Assembly: GCA_944472135.2 (NCBI GenBank) | Contig: OX235262.1 | Coordinates: forward strand, 24,661,362 to 24,725,361 | Source: Trichobilharzia regenti | Lineage: Eukaryota > Platyhelminthes > Trematoda > Strigeidida > Schistosomatidae | DNA: 64,000 bases | Reading direction: 5' to 3' | In this document: positions 13,901 to 27,300 of the stretch, in pieces | How the letters are laid out: each line of letters starts with the position of its first letter | Numbering within the stretch: position 1 is the first letter of the stretch | The notes under the pieces: model-generated | What the model was told of the DNA's origin: nothing | Database searches by the model: none | Seen by the model: only the letters and a program-made list of their open reading frames with translations | Made by a program: the position numbers and the translations under genes

Positions 13901-16900
13901 TCGTCTGCAGTAACCTGTTGAAAATGCTTTTCTTCACACACATGTGTCAAGATTGTGACTCATATCGAAGAACTGACTGGTTTAGCATTGGTGTTGAAAA
14001 TCCACATATTATTCGTTTTGCTGAGTGCAGAAGATTTCCAAACTAATTTCAGAGTCATCAAGGGCTGTCTTACCTCTCCGAATCTGGTTTCGACATCATC
14101 ATCATCATCATCTGTGCTGTCGCCGGTAGTTGACATGATGCTTCCTAGACAGGTGTGTGAAAGAATTTCAAATTTCTTCCGTTGATAGTGATTGGTGCTA
14201 GTTGTTGTTGTTGGTTGGTTGGTTACCTTTATCACCTGCGTTTCCTCCATGTCCGTTTGAAGTTCAGTCTTCACTGCTTCTTCAGGAAGTTTGTTGGTTT
14301 TCGTTGATGTAAGTATAAAACTTGGGCACTGTGGTGGAGTATAACTTCATTATGGATAAGATTTTATTTTGATAAATCACACAGTGGCGTTATACAGTAA
14401 TATTAACTGATGACGTTTCGAGCACAAACTATTGCTCATAATCATATCAAGTTACTCACACAACTTTGATCTCTCATTTATATACATATGTGGAATGGAC
14501 AAACTCACTCAGAGACAAGCTCTGTAGGCTAAAAGACCCGGTGGATCCAATTAAACAAAATAATATAATTTACAAAATACCCTGCAATAACTGTGAGGTC
14601 AACTACATAGGTCAAACTAGTAGGTCAGGGATAGTCAGATTAACAGAAAATAAGAATTTAGCTAAGGTAAGAATGGTTGACCCCGAGAAGATAAGATAAG
14701 ATAAGAAGTAAAAGCTCAGATATTGCACTTCATGCAATAACAAACAACCACACAATAGGGTGGGATAGGGTTAAAATTCTAAAAAGTAATATAGCTAAGT
14801 GGAGAGAGAGGTTGATTACGGAATCCTTATTTATCGAGTCCACACCCAACACATGCAACAAAAATGACTCAATGCAAATACCAGAGATATGGAAGATATT
14901 ATTACCGCAGGTCAAATCAGAAGAGGGTAATAAATAATATTAAAATTCTATTTCGATTCAAACACATCACAACATCCTAACAAAAAACTTATTATGACTA
15001 TTAAAACACTCGTCGTATCTTCCATCTGATTATAGTAGATCAATAACACTCGTATTAATGCCATCAGTCAAACCAGAAGAAGATAATAAATAATCTTAAA
15101 ATTCTATTTCAATTCAAACACATTCTAACAAGCAGCTTATTATGACTGTAAAAACACTCGTCCAATTTTCCCATCTAATTGCAATTGATCAACAACACTC
15201 GTACGATTATTTCTGAATGTACATTATCTTACATTGATTTTTAATCCAATATCTAATCCATTCCACATATGTATATAAATGAGAGATCAAAGTTGTGTGA
15301 GTAACTTGATATGATTATGAGCAATAGTTTGTGCTCGAAACGTCATCAGTTCATATAACTGTAAACACTGTGCGATTTATCAAAATAAAATCTTATCTAT
15401 AATGGAATTATACTCTACCACAGTGCCCAAGTTTTATACTTATATCAGTAATATTTATTATCCTCCTCGATGAACAAGGATTCAGTAAGCAACCTCTCTC
15501 TATCTCCACCTACTTAGATTACTTTTTAGAATTTTAACCCTCTCCCATCCTATTGCGTGTTAATGCGTGCAGTGCGATCGCTAAGCTTTTTTCTAAATTA
15601 CCTATCTTCTCGGGATCAACCATTCTTGCCTTATTTTCTGACATCTTGACTACCCCCCTTCCATTTACTACTTTGATCTATGTACTTGACCTCACAGTCA
15701 CTGCAAGGTATTTTGTAAATTATATTACTTTGTCTAATTGGGTTAACAGGGTCATTTAACCACTCAGGGACAAGCTCTGTCGGTTAAAGGATCCAGTTGA
15801 CCCAATTTGACAAAATTATATCATTTACAAAATACCCTCCAATCACTGTGAGGTCAACTACATGGGTCAAACTAGTAGATCGAGGGATACTCAGATTGTC
15901 GGAACATAAGAATTTAGCTAAGGGAAGGATGGTTAACCCCGAGAAGATAAGTAATTTAGAAAAAAGCTCAACAATTGCACTTCACGTATTAACACACAAC
16001 CACACAATAGGGTGGTATAGGATTAAAATTCTAAAAAGTAATATAGGTAGGTGGAGACAGAGAGAGGTTGATTTCTGAATCCTGCCTGGTTCGTCGAGTC
16101 TACACCCAACACAACACATACAACAGAAATGACTCAATGCAAATACCAGAGATATGCATAGAAGATATTATTACCACCAGTCAGTCAAATCAGAGGAGGA
16201 TAATAAATAATCTCTAATTTCTATTTCAATTCAAACACATCACAACATTCTAACAAGTTACATATTTTGACTATAAAAAAAACACTCGTCTTATTTCCCA
16301 TCTAATTGTTATTGTTCAATAACACTCGTATTATTATTTCTGAATGTGCATTATCTCATATTGATTTTTATTCCAATATTTAATCGATTCCGCACATGCT
16401 TATGAGCAGTAATCTCTGTCTGTCTGGATTCAACATAGAACTTGGCACCGAAGCGCACCAGTTCGAGTTGCCACGTTCCAAATAGCACACAACGGTAAAC
16501 AAGAAGATGAATGAAGAGAATCAATACAGTCTGATAAGTATAAGAGTGAAACAGAATGGGTAATGGTAGAAAGGAATATGAAAGATTACAGAGACTGAAT
16601 ACATCTGCGCTGGCCATTGACAACGATTTTGAGCCATGTCACCTATTGTCTCCAGCCATTGATTCCTAGAGTCCCGAGGGCCCCAACCCGGAAGTCTGCA
16701 TCTCCCTCCCTACCTGACTCAATTTAACTATCAAGGATTTCATGGATTGATGAGGCCATGTTTTTGTTTGGCCACCACTGGCTCTTTTCCAACACGGTTG
16801 TTTCCGTGGGTTTTCACACCTTCTATCTACAAGCTCACTTCAAATTGAAGTATGCACTGAAGATGTCGCCTAGTAGGGGATGAAAGCTTCTCAAATTAAC

Positions 16901-19900
16901 TATCCAGCTCCAAGAACACAACCACCTCGAAATCATCCACCTGAGCTACAAATCTTCTCTAACATATCTAGACTAAATATGTATTGATATTCATTAACAC
17001 AGCACATCCGCGATTTCCAAGACTATTATGTTCCGTATGTGATTAAAATCTTGGGTTGGTCAGTCTGCTCAAAGTCATAGACTTTACTACTAGGCCACAC
17101 TGTAATTTGAAATTGGCGTCAGAGTAAATGTATCGATGAAAATTTATTACTCTGATTGGATACTAGACTGTAACTACTGTCATGTAGGATGAATTCTGTC
17201 AGTCAAACCTGTCTGTCTATTTTCGACATAGAACTTGGCACATATGTGCACCAGTTCAAGTCGCCACACTCCATGTAGCATATTTATCTTTTATTTTTTG
17301 GCGTTAGTCTTTTATTTATTTTTTTGATTTTAAAAATCTTATAAAAGTTATGAGGTAATTAGATGCAATATATTGTAATGCATGCTGAAAACTCCATACC
17401 TGTACCACAAATACTGTTTGGAATAAAGCTGTTATTATTATTATGATACAAAGCAAGAAAAGAAATGCATAACAGAGACAGTAAACAGAGGTATGAGTTT
17501 CATTGGAAATCATACGTCACAAAGAGTGGATGCATCTGAGCCAGCCATTGAGAACGATTTTGAACTATATTAACAAATGTTTCCAACCATTGGTTTTTAC
17601 CGTCCCGAGGAACCCAACCAGGAAGTCTACACCTTCCTAAGTGGTTAGACTAACTGTTGTGTATTTCATTGACTGGTGACATGTTTTGGTTTGACCACCC
17701 CTAGCTCTTTTCCCGACCGAAAGCTCCTAACTTGACGTGATGGTCGGGCTTGAACACCGCAATGATCCAACAAGCTATACTGGCTGAGACTTATGTCGCT
17801 TGAGGTCCTACCATGCCAGAAACGTTGTTTGGGTAGCGGTTAGACAAAAAGCAGCTATCCAATCCAATGCTATGACTCAAACAAAATCACAAAATATCAT
17901 GCCGATCGGTCGGATTAACAACGACCGCGCTTCCTGCTGTGGTGTCACAGGGCAGAAGTGATAAATATGCTACTGAGACACACCAAATAAAAGAAAAAAC
18001 AGAAACAGGCCGCGTGTGACCGGCCTCAAGCAGCTGTCCCTTGGGCTCTGCGATCACGCAACACTAACCCTCTCTCTGTTTCAGGTACCCGAAGAATCAA
18101 TCAACCTCCACGGTGTGGGCAGCCGGGATGTAACAACCGCCCACACATTTCCAAAAGCACACGAAGCCTTCCTGAGCATCATTCTCCTTTACTCACATCA
18201 CCTTCCTCATCTTGCTTCTCTACTACAGTTAGTACTATTCTGCAGGCTAATGAGTCATCTTCACTTGACTCTGTGACCACGAACAACGGTCAGTTAAGTT
18301 TACAATGCGGCCACGATGTTTGTTGACTTCGTCATCACAGTACACTATAATTTGTTGTTTGAATCTCACAAGGAGACATAAGTTCCTTGCTGACGAATTC
18401 CAACAAGCACGAAGCATATTTCCATGGCTTCCAGTCATTTGCTTATAATCATCTAAGAAAAACTATCAGTTAGACATCTTGTGTGAACACCAACACCACC
18501 AGACCAAACCACTTCAGATAGCCTGTTGCCCAAAGAAACTATTAAAGTTACTATACGAAAACTATTACTATTATTATTGTTCCCTAGGGTTCCTAGTGGA
18601 ACATAGGGCTTCAACTGCATGTCTCCACTTCCTTCTGTCTTCCTACTGCTGTACTTTTCACCTGCATCCATCTTAGTCCATACTCTTTCAACTCCTCTTC
18701 ACACCATCTCCTCCATGTCACCCACCCTCGCACTGACGTCCCACTCGCCGCTTCCCTTTCGGCCTGGTTACACTCGAGAAATGGCCTGACGCGCACTCGA
18801 TGTCACCCAGCGGCCTCCTCAGCCACGAGTATCCAATCCATCTCAATCCACTTTCTCCTGCATATTTGTTGGCTGGCGATTGGTTCTTGTTTTGTTTTGT
18901 TTGTTCCCAGCCATAGTTTCTTGTTGGTGATTCTTTCCCGCCCGGCCATCTGATCTTGTTTCAGTATAGAGCGAAGACAGTTAGTTGTTGATAAAGGTTT
19001 GCAATAGCCAGCCTGTTGGAAATATTCTTTGTGACCCGCCCGCCCGCCAAGTTTCTGATCCCATCCGTATAGAAGAACTGACCGACTTGACGTTTGTATT
19101 GAAAATCCGAGTGAACTTTGTTGTTGATTCTGGCTGAGTGACGAAGATTTCCAGATTGGTTGTTTCAGGTTGACTGATGAATGTGTTTGTCGCCTTCCTG
19201 ATTCTCGCTCGATTTGACATCCTCATCCGTTTCGACTGCCTGTAGTTGAAACAATGCTCCCTAAATAAGCGAATGAATGAACTAACCTCTTTCAAATCCC
19301 TCCCGTTGATGTTGATTTGCAGTCATCAACCTCGCCTAGATTACTAGCTTGCTAGTTTTTTAGCCGGTCCCAAGCCCGGATAAAGAGGGAGGGTTGGGTC
19401 GTGGTACTAGAAACTCCACCCCCAAAACTTAACCAAATTGCTACAGAAACTTCTACGCATAAATATATACGAAAACTATACATAAATGAAACTATACAAT
19501 TTTATTTTAGACAATTTAGAATAATTTACCTTAAAGCATTAACATCACCAGGACAAGTATTTTTGTTCACAGTAATATGTGCTAGCTCCATAACTTTTTC
19601 AGCTCGTGCACCATCTATTTTCATTGGACGAAGATCTACCAAGCATAAATGTGTATCACTGCCTCCAGTTACTAACTACATGTTCAGACATAGAGTAAAA
19701 ATAAGATTAAATGAGTTTAATTTTATATATTTAAAAAAAAATTTTATACTATGGATATAAAGTGCAGTACCCGTATGGATGAAAAAAAGAGGGGAAAGGA
19801 GTATCAATTAAACTCATTGGAATGTATATTTGAATTTGTGATAGAATGGCTTACATGAAGTGATTCTGATTGATGGTGACCAATAGTGGAATCTAAGAGA

Positions 19901-21322
19901 TGTGCATTTTGTCCTATTTACGACTCTTCATCTGGATGTATTCGCATTCACTGGCATTGTTTCAAACGCCAAATAATTATCTACTCACTGGGAATGCGGC
20001 TTTTCTCAGATGACGAGTTCTAAATGGAACGAAATGCACCTTTTAGATTCTGTTGTCGGTCACACTGCCACAGCGTATATACTAGATGACAGGTCAAAAG
20101 AGACTAGGCATTTCGCTTCACAACATAATCAACGGGAATGTAAATTAACGTAAAGACACCAAAGACTGGATTACAGTTGAAATCTGCACACACACACACA
20201 CGCATTAAAAACCCAAACTCTTAATGATATTCAAGATTTCATCATGAGCTGACATTAGTTAGAGAACCATTGGAAAACCTGGGAGTACTAGACAGCTGTT
20301 TCGTCCTAGTTTGGGACTCTTCAGCAGTACGCACCCAGGACCTTCCGGTTACAAGGCAAGCTCGTATACCATAAGGCCACTGGGACCCGATCCAATGGTC
20401 CTTGAATTCTAACTTCTGCCAATTCACGACATTCAGGTAGGTAGGTACCTGGGTTCCAGTGGGAAGTCGTGACCAGTAGGGTGCAGCTGGTCGGGTGTGA
20501 GGACAAATACTCGCCGAAGACATTGGCTAGCGGTCGCGCTATGTCGTGAATTGGCAGAAGTTAGAATTCAAGGACCATTGGATCGGGTCCCAGTGGCCTT
20601 ATGGTATACGAGCTTGCCTTGTAACCGGAAGGTCCTGGGTGCGTACTGCTGAAGAGTCCCAAACTAGGACGAAACAGTTGTCCAGTACTCCCAGGTTTTC
20701 CAATGGTTCTCTAACTAATGTCAGCTCATGATGAAATCCTGAAACCAATCAAATCCCTACAAACCAACACTTGAATCTTAATGATATTACCTATTGATTT
20801 TAGCCAATTTTAACAACTTGCTGAATGCTTAACTATGAGAGGATACAAAGACTCATAATTTGGTACGTGGAATGTAAGCAGCAAATGGTTCACCGGTTAT
20901 ACGAACTTAGCCAACCGTTACTTAATTGTTTTGTATAAACAACCTCATGTTTTGAGAGTGAATGCTGGCAGAAACAACTCAATAAAAATGCAGCAATCGA
21001 CGCATATATATTTACATTATATCTAGTCACATCAAATGGAATGGTCGTGTGTAAAAGCCGAAAGTAATATTTGTGATTGACCGGTTTCAAGATAGAACTT
21101 TGCACAGAAGCGCAGAAGTTTAGGCTACCACACTTCATGTATCACGCAAAGAAAGGAAAAAGATTCTAAAGAATAATGACAGGCAGAAATGCGAGGAAGA
21201 AACGGTAGTTCATGAACAATTCCCATTCGAATATTAATAGACAAATAACAAGTAGTTCAGCGAAGAATCTCTTTTCGGCGAATTCATTTTCATAGCCGTA
21301 CAATTGCAAATATATATGGTTG

Positions 21323-21360
<38 letters not shown>

Positions 21361-24300
21361 ATTAAATTTGACAAATGAAAATACAATTAGTGAGTTCAGA
21401 TGAATTAGATGTTGTTATAAGAGGATAGTAACAAAAGTTATGAGTTGTCATAAATGATTGTTAAATAAGAGTTACGTGATGGCGTGAATAGTTTGATGAA
21501 AGAGTTGTGCTCAGGGTGTACATGGAAACAAAATAATATACAGAATTACACAAGGGTTTTAAGTAGCATACAAACAAAAATTCAACGCGCATCCCGTCAA
21601 AAAGGGTCAAAGAGCACTATCCAGCGTGGCTGCAAAAAGGAAGTAATGGCCGGAGGAGTGCGAAAATCGAACATCTCGTCACCACTGGTCCATTCGATCT
21701 CAACAAACTCTTCCTTCAAAGTAATCTACAAAGTGAAGAACAATCTTCCAAAGACAGTACGATTTCGTCTTCTTTGCATCACAGAAGCCGTAGCCATTCA
21801 GTTGGGGGAACCAGAACTGCGCATACAAAAGAAAATTATTCAACCACTTTTACTCTCATGGTAACAACTCCGTTGATTTGACTTTACTTTTGTTTGTTTG
21901 TTTGATTTGACTTAACTTTTGTTTGTATGCTTATTTTTCTGACTACTACTATCTTGTGTATTTTGTATATTATTTTGTTTCCATGTACACCCTGAGCACA
22001 ACGCTTTCATCAAACTATTCACGCCATCACGTAACTCTTATTTAACAATCATTTATGACAACTCATAACTTTTGCTACTACCCTCTTATAACAACATCTA
22101 ATTCATCTGAACTCACTAATTGTATTTTCGTTTGACAAATTGAATGTATATATATATATATATATATATACAAAACAACCATATATATTTGCGATCGTAC
22201 AGCTATGAAAATGAGATCGCCGAAAAGAAACATTAGTAACACAGAAAGATGTAACGGTTTAGTAGACAGAGTGGGCGGGGGCAGGGGAAGACACAAAGAG
22301 TGGATGCATATATGCCAAAGAAAAAGATCTTGAGCCATATCACTAACTATCTCCAGCCACTGGTTCTTAGAATCCCAAGAAGGCACTTTACACCTCCATA
22401 CATGGCTGGCTCAAAACTAACTACTTTTCAAAGACTTCATAAAGTGATGAGAAGTTTTCTCACCTAATACTACATCGGCTAACATTATAAGTCGAGTAAG
22501 GCGATGGCTCAGGATGTGCGACATGTATCTTAGCCATCTCAATCGATGTACCTTCACAACTTCATCGGCTGGCTTACCCCCTTTATTTAGCACTCCACGC
22601 CTAACCTCGATATTACTCACCATAGGATACCACTTAAGACGTGAGATAGGACACGAATACTCATGGTCAAAGACAACTAGCCAACCCTTCTCATGTCTTC
22701 CACTTTCAATAACCATGTTTCACAGTGAGGAGGAAGAAAGAAGTGAACTGGCTGCACAGTACACATCTGTTCTTTAGTCGATAGCCAGATATTACAGGAA
22801 AATAATACAATAAGTGATTCTTAAAAAAGGAAAGACACAAAGTTGCGAGAAAAAACCACAACAGAAAGCAAATCCCTAGAAAATATTAACAATGTGTATT
22901 ATATTTAGACTCCGTGAGGTCTAAAAATTTCGGTTAATTTTTATTCTAAATATCGTCATTGGCCGACAAATCGGTCCAACACGACAAAATTGAAGCGGGA
23001 GCTCATTGATGGTACTTGTTAGAGTCACAGCATTAACTCACAAGTTGACAAATGATCGGATTCACCAATGGTTGAATATTCAACCTGATAGTCATGGATT
23101 TGATGCCGCGTAGGGTCACGAGGAGGTGGACTGCTGAAAAATCTTAAACTAGAAGAAAGAAACATCTGTCCAGTGCTCTGTCACCTTTCAGTGACTGTGT
23201 AGCTGATATTAGCTCAAGACAAAAACTACATTAATATTAAATATTAATATATTTTTCACAGCTCTACTCCAAGAAGAAGGTATAAAATTGTTTTAATATA
23301 ATTGACGCATAGAAATAAATTACCTCGTAGCCAAAGGCTTTTAATGATGTGCAAAGTTGTTTCATATTTTTCAGCACTTGTTGTTGATAAGTTCGAAATT
23401 CTGGTGATGCTGCTTCCTTTAAAGCGACAGCTAAAGCGGCAATTGTATTATTATGAGGTCCACCTTGTAGTCCTGGAAAGACAGCTTCATTTATGCGACG
23501 TTCAAAATCTGTCGGTACTGGATCACCATGGCTTCCATTTTGCTATAGAGCATAGATTTAGAAAAAAAGTAGGGCCTCATTAAGCAGTAATATTATCTGG
23601 AGGGTGGTTAAGAGAAAAAAGAGGATGAATCCATTTTTCTTCTATATCTCCATAGGAAATCTCGCCAGTGATCAACAATAGTAACCGTCATTTATCCGGT
23701 TCTGTGTGATGAAAAACACTTATTGTATGAGGTTTGGCGATACTATCTCCCCACACATAACCCCGGTCGCCCGAAAAAAAGTAGGCGCGGTTCAAGTCAC
23801 GGACCCACTGACTGGTAATCAAATGCTTCAGTCAATCAGCGATACTTTTCTGTCTGTCTGTTTTCGACATAGAACTTTGCACCGATGTGAGGCAGTTCAA
23901 GTCGCCACACTCCCTCCTTGTAGCACACAAGGCATGAGAAGAAAGTAGAAGAAATACATAATAGAGACAGTAAACAGAGGAGTGAGACAAAGGAATAGTA
24001 ATAACGAAGAACAATATAGTTTCATTGGAAATCACAAGTCACAAGGAGTGGATCCATCTGCGTCAGCCATTGAGAACGATTTTGAGCCATATCACCAATT
24101 GTTTCCAACCATTGGTTTTTACCGTCCTGAGGACCCCAACCAGCCAGACAGTCTACACACCTTCCGACGTGGCTGGTTTAAACTAACTGTTGTGGATTTC
24201 ACTGACTGATGAGGTCATGTTTTAGTTTGACCACCACTGGCTCTTTACCAACTTGACCCATCCTATGTCAGCTAACATTGCCTGTCAGTCGAGGAAGGCG

Positions 24301-27300
24301 ATGACTAGGCATACGTAACACATGTCCTAACCATCTCGTTCGATGTAATTTCACAGCTTCGTCGATTGATTTCCCCTCCCACCTACTTCGCACTCGACGC
24401 CTAACCTCAATACTGCTCACCCTAGTATACCACTTCACATGGGAGATAGAGCGCAGGTACCTATGATCAAAGGCAGCTAATCTCTTCATGTCTTCCACTC
24501 TCAATGGCCAGGCGATAATTTTATATCTTCAAAATAGACAAAGAGTGGACGGGCAGTCAAGTAGCCTTTCATACAAGTAGTAAAGAGATTTCACCATCGA
24601 TTGCACTATCAGAATTCATGTAAGTAGAAAATCTCGCTCTGGTGCAACACTAATTAGACAAATAGATCTTTTATTTTGCATACGAAGAAGACACATTTCT
24701 GTAATCTTTTTAAAACAATTAAAGTCCAGTATAATCATAATCTAAGACAAATACTCGTACTTTTCAGGTGAATCTCTCATGTATTCCTCTAGATGAATGA
24801 TCTTTACATACAACAGTTATTCATAAGTAATAACTAAGTGAAAATTTGACAATACTGTTAACAAGATTTCAAACAACTCTGGTGTTATCCATTTTCCTTC
24901 GAGTGATTTCTGTAGGTATTCTTCCTCATATTGCTATATAGTCTCTATTAACTTAGTAGCATGATTCATAGACTCATGGCTTTAAAAGGCTATCTTGGGT
25001 GTTTCTATGGCTCTCACCGTTGTTTGTAGTCACAGAGTGAAGTGAAGATGACTCACTAGCCTGCAGAATAGTACTAACTGTAGTAGAGAAGCAAGATGAG
25101 GAAGGTGATGTGAGTAAAGGAGAATGATGCTCATGAAGGCTTCGTGTGCTTTTGGAAATGTGTGGGCGGTTGTTACATCCCGGCTGCCCACACCGTGGAG
25201 GTTGATTAATTCTTCGGGTACCTGAAACAGAGAGAGGGTTAGTGTTGCGTGACCGCAGAGCCCAGAGGACAACTGCTTGATGGTGGCACGTCACACACAA
25301 CCTGTATGAACTGGTTTCTTGGATTGGTTCCGTATTAGTAAACTTACCGCCGGTTACTGAGCACCGTAGAGTAATTCAGGATGTACAATTGTTGGGGTCG
25401 ACCTTTTCTAACCCCCTCTCTCCGGAGTGGAGAGACAGAATAGCTATCATGCTGGTCATCTGAGAGAAACACCTTAATGCTGTTACATCCCTGTTCCCCA
25501 GCGGTACGACTTCGCCCTTAGACCTCCAGCATAGCGTAAGAAAGGTTCTTACACAATACCGGTAATTGTTTTTAGTCCAGTTGCTATCTTAAAAACCTTC
25601 CTGGCATGGTACGACCTGCAGGAACATTGGTTCCAGCCAGTGCGGATTGTTGGGTCATCGCAATGTGCAAGCCCGACCACCACGTCAAGGTAGCAGCTAT
25701 CGGTCGGGTATACACTTAATGGTTTCAGTAAGGTGATGATTCTCCAAAACTGTTTCTACAAGGTAATGTAATTAAGAACACATGAGTGAGTAAAGAGATC
25801 CAAGGTTGTACACTTTATTAAAGGTGTTTATCATCTACAGTGTAGAGTGACAACAACAACTGGTCAAAAGTTATTGTCACTTAGTAAAAAGACAAATCAA
25901 AGTGTATAGGTAATAATTATTTCCTGGAATAATTTGAGCCTCGAGTAAGATTTAATCATTATAAATTATTCAAAATGAGTAGTGACTATTGGTGGATGGT
26001 GACTGATTAGCAGTGGAATCCAGGACGCGCGTTTCGTCCTATTTGAGACTCTTCATCTAGATGTACCTGCATTCTGCAGTCAGTGATGATTTTCCCACTG
26101 AGGCTCGAACCCAGTGCCCATAGTGTTTCAAACACCAAAGCGTTATATCCAATAGACCAATTGGGCCACCTTTTGTGCAGTGGGTCATATTAACTATTTA
26201 ATTCAATTTTAGATTTCCCCATCGATCTAAAATTAAATTAAATGAGTGATAACTATGTTTGAAAACTTAGAAATAGTCATACGTAATCAAGAGGGTTGAC
26301 AACTGATCAGCTGAGTGATGAATAATCCTTTGGAAACAGTTGACAAGGGAATACAAGAATGAACATGAGATGGAAAAAGAATTAAAACAGACTACGTAGT
26401 TATTCAGGAAGACAGAGAAGGAAGAAGAAAAAGAAAACATATTACTAAGACCATGGCAGTAAAAGAGGCTGGATAAAACGATTCTGAAAGCAAAGTTCAT
26501 ATTTCTCTCCTTAAGGGCCGCTAAGGCTTCAGCTGTATGAAGAAGACTTAGGCGAAATCTTCGGCGAACGATTTGGTATTACTTTATAAATGTCTCTGAG
26601 AGTAGTCTCTGCTAATACTGCGTGGCCAGAAGTAATAATATGCCCGAGAATTGAGCTGTTGACTGTTATATGTTCTCCCTTTGACAACCATGCTGGTGAG
26701 TGTTCATAAGCACGTCTGGACAATGTATGTCCCTACTGGTACAACCTAATGTACTTATCTCCACAGATTTTATAGGACAACTTGTTTAAAAAACAAACAA
26801 AAAGTAGTACTTAGAGGAGAAATGAGATCATAGGCCACTTACCATGACACCACTTTTCTGAAGTCTAGCAACTTTACGATAAAATATCATTGCACCACGA
26901 GGGCCACGAAGTGTTTTATGCGTGGTAGTCATCACTATATCACAATATTGAAAAGGACTAGGATGGACACCAGCTGCTACCAAACCACTAATATGGGCCT
27001 AAAAAATGAAAAAATAATTCCTCATAATTACGTAAGCAATAAGATAAAAACAGTAAAACATTAAGTCTCAGTGTTAACATACTAAATATGAACAGTTGAT
27101 TAGATCAGTGAATTTTGAAAACATTTAGCTACTAAATAAAGTTCAATGACACCTGAACGGGTTTATACATCTTCATTTACTTTTAGCATAATGGAAACTA
27201 AAAATTCCAGGCAATAGAAAGTAATCATCGGCAGTACGCACCCACTGGGGTTCGAACCTGGGACCATCCGGTTACAAGGCAAGCTCGTATACCATTCAGC

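Larger units (their letters stand above)
20232..20775. mobile_element. S3 palindromic hammerhead SINE unit with exact 13-bp TSD
   Basis: TSD tcttaatgatatt at 20219-20231 and 20776-20788. Two arms of 198 bp (20235-20432 minus, 20541-20738 plus) differ at only about three positions, separated by 108 nt. Each arm carries a tRNA-like block (A-box-like tggccttatggtatacgagc, then cttgccttgtaaccggaagg, the order of a tRNA anticodon arm) followed by a hammerhead ribozyme. In this unit the B box is truncated to ggtcctgggtgc. Open frames in the arms are by-products of the repeat. Confidence 0.85.

Noticed and set aside
18016..18276. 86-codon frame repeated at 25030-25272
   Set aside because: Conserved because the DNA repeat is young. 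Two frames are equally open, so conservation does not show coding.
20242..20731. Two identical about 60-residue open frames on opposite strands
   Set aside because: They are the two arms of the S3 palindrome. The peptide is a translation of tRNA-like and ribozyme sequence.
25995..26065. Active hammerhead in the S4 copy
   Set aside because: The 3' strand is perfect, but the CUGANGA core lacks C3 and stem II has a mismatch, so I call it a relic.
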